A stretch of DNA of 23,376 nucleotides, taken from NCBI GenBank assembly GCA_026002025.1, contig BOAU01000027.1:1-23376 (forward strand), read 5' to 3'. Source of the stretch: Spirochaetia bacterium. Lineage in GTDB: Bacteria > Spirochaetota > Spirochaetia > Treponematales > Breznakiellaceae. Below, one piece after another: positions 22,693 through 23,376 of this stretch; positions within the stretch are counted from its first letter, which is position 1, and every line of letters starts with the position of its first letter. The position numbers and the translations under genes were made by a program. Below the pieces are notes generated by a model. It had not been told where the DNA came from, did not search any database, and saw nothing but the letters and a program-made list of their open reading frames with translations.

Positions 22693-23318
22693 TTACATCC
22701 AATGGCGGCGCTTGAAAAAAATGATCATCCCCACGGCAATAAGGGCCATGATCCCCCACACTATTGGATATGCGTAGGGATATTCAAGCTCCGGCATGTG
22801 TGTAAAATTCATCCCATATACACCAACAATAAAGGTGAGGGGAATAAAGATAGTGGAGATAATGGTGAGCACCTTCATCACATTGCTCATGCGGTTGGAC
22901 ATGGAAGAAAGGTTGATTTCCATCACCCCGGCGATAAGTTCCCTATAGGTTTCCACGGTTTCCGCGGCCTGGATGATATTGTCGTGGAGGTCCTTGAGGA
23001 AGGGCTCAAGGCTGCCGCTGATCCGCTTTGACTCCATCCGCATCAGCACCGAAAGGCTTTCCCTCAGGGGCCAGATCACCCGGCGCACCCGCAGCAAATC
23101 CTGTTACAGCTTTTGTATGTCCTTAATAAAATCACGATCCCCCGCGTCAATGGCCCTATCCTCAAATTCTTCTATGCCCGAACCCAGACTGTCGAGGATC
23201 ACAAAGTATTCATCAACCACGGCGTCCATGATCCGGTAGGCCAGATAGTCGGCGCCCATGCGGCGGATACGGCCCGCATTGTTGAGTATCCGCTTGCGGA
23301 TGCCGTCAAAATAATCAC
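22693..23318 (-). pseudogene. corA: CorA-type Mg/Co channel gene, broken (in-frame stop and missing N-terminus)
   Basis: The visible frame from 23318 down encodes about 207 residues of the CorA family: GDYFDGIRKRIL and RMGADYLAYRIMDAVVDEY of the cytoplasmic funnel, the long helix with WPLRESL, TM1 carrying the signature YGMNF, and TM2 ending FFKRRHWM. A TAA at 23106-23104 interrupts the frame (KL*QDLL); a CAA here would fit the family, so one C-to-T change or a read error is enough to explain it. A later TTG at 23097 has no ribosome site at proper distance. The first ~150 residues are missing because at 23319 the sequence changes into an inverted copy of 21654-21711. It overlaps nothing else and precedes sua5 by one base. 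Confidence 0.85.
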
Positions 23319-23376
23319 CCGGCTTTCCCGAGCTGCCGCGAAGTAGTTTTTTATTTTAACAGATCTTCGATATTGC
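23319..23376 (-). repeat. 58-bp inverted repeat, copy at the window end
   Basis: Read on the minus strand, the window's last 58 bases repeat 21654-21711 exactly and then join corA in mid-gene. As the copy runs to the last base, the true length may be greater. It carries the 3' ends of two genes, so it is not a natural regulatory repeat. Confidence 0.97.

Overview
The window looks like a spirochaete chromosome segment, most likely a gut-type Treponema. This is inferred from GC-rich, tightly overlapping genes, many spirochaete-style lipoprotein signals, TTG/GTG starts, a PhoB/WalR-like two-component system beside an RND pump, and a bacteriohemerythrin. No rRNA, tRNA or CRISPR was seen, so the genus rests on inference. 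No stretch longer than 300 bases lacks a gene.

Left part, minus strand (about 218-8365): a compact histidine operon in the order leader peptide, hisG (long form), hisB, hisH, hisF, a hisA-hisIE fusion, hisC, a foldback repeat, hisD, and an aldo/keto reductase. A consensus-like promoter sits inside the 3' end of an upstream lipoprotein gene. It is followed at once by a 26-codon leader ORF with five consecutive His codons, an intrinsic terminator with nine U, and a possible antiterminator pairing. This is a classical his attenuator, probably with a leaderless leader peptide. The extreme left edge holds the first codons of a probable ISL3-type transposase.

Middle (9377-14961): a divergent OmpR-family response regulator and histidine kinase. 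Direct repeats of TTAACA at an exact 11-bp period lie in front of the regulator gene (2 copies), in front of a three-gene cell-envelope operon (4 copies: secreted triple-repeat protein, large lipoprotein, small beta-barrel-like protein), and in front of an RND efflux operon (4 copies). These three promoters look like one local regulon.

Right part (15049-23376): an RND tripartite pump (lipoprotein adaptor, 1022-residue transporter with Ala-Asn in place of the usual TM4 acidic pair, TolC-like protein), a bacteriohemerythrin, a PPC/DUF296 protein, a Sua5-type threonylcarbamoyl-AMP synthase and a broken corA. The last 58 bases are an exact inverted copy of 21654-21711, which points either to an assembly or amplification chimera or to a real rearrangement at the contig edge.

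Recurrent short perfect hairpins with 3-base loops occur in intergenic DNA and, as a tandem pair, inside the hisF reading frame, suggesting mobile palindromic elements.
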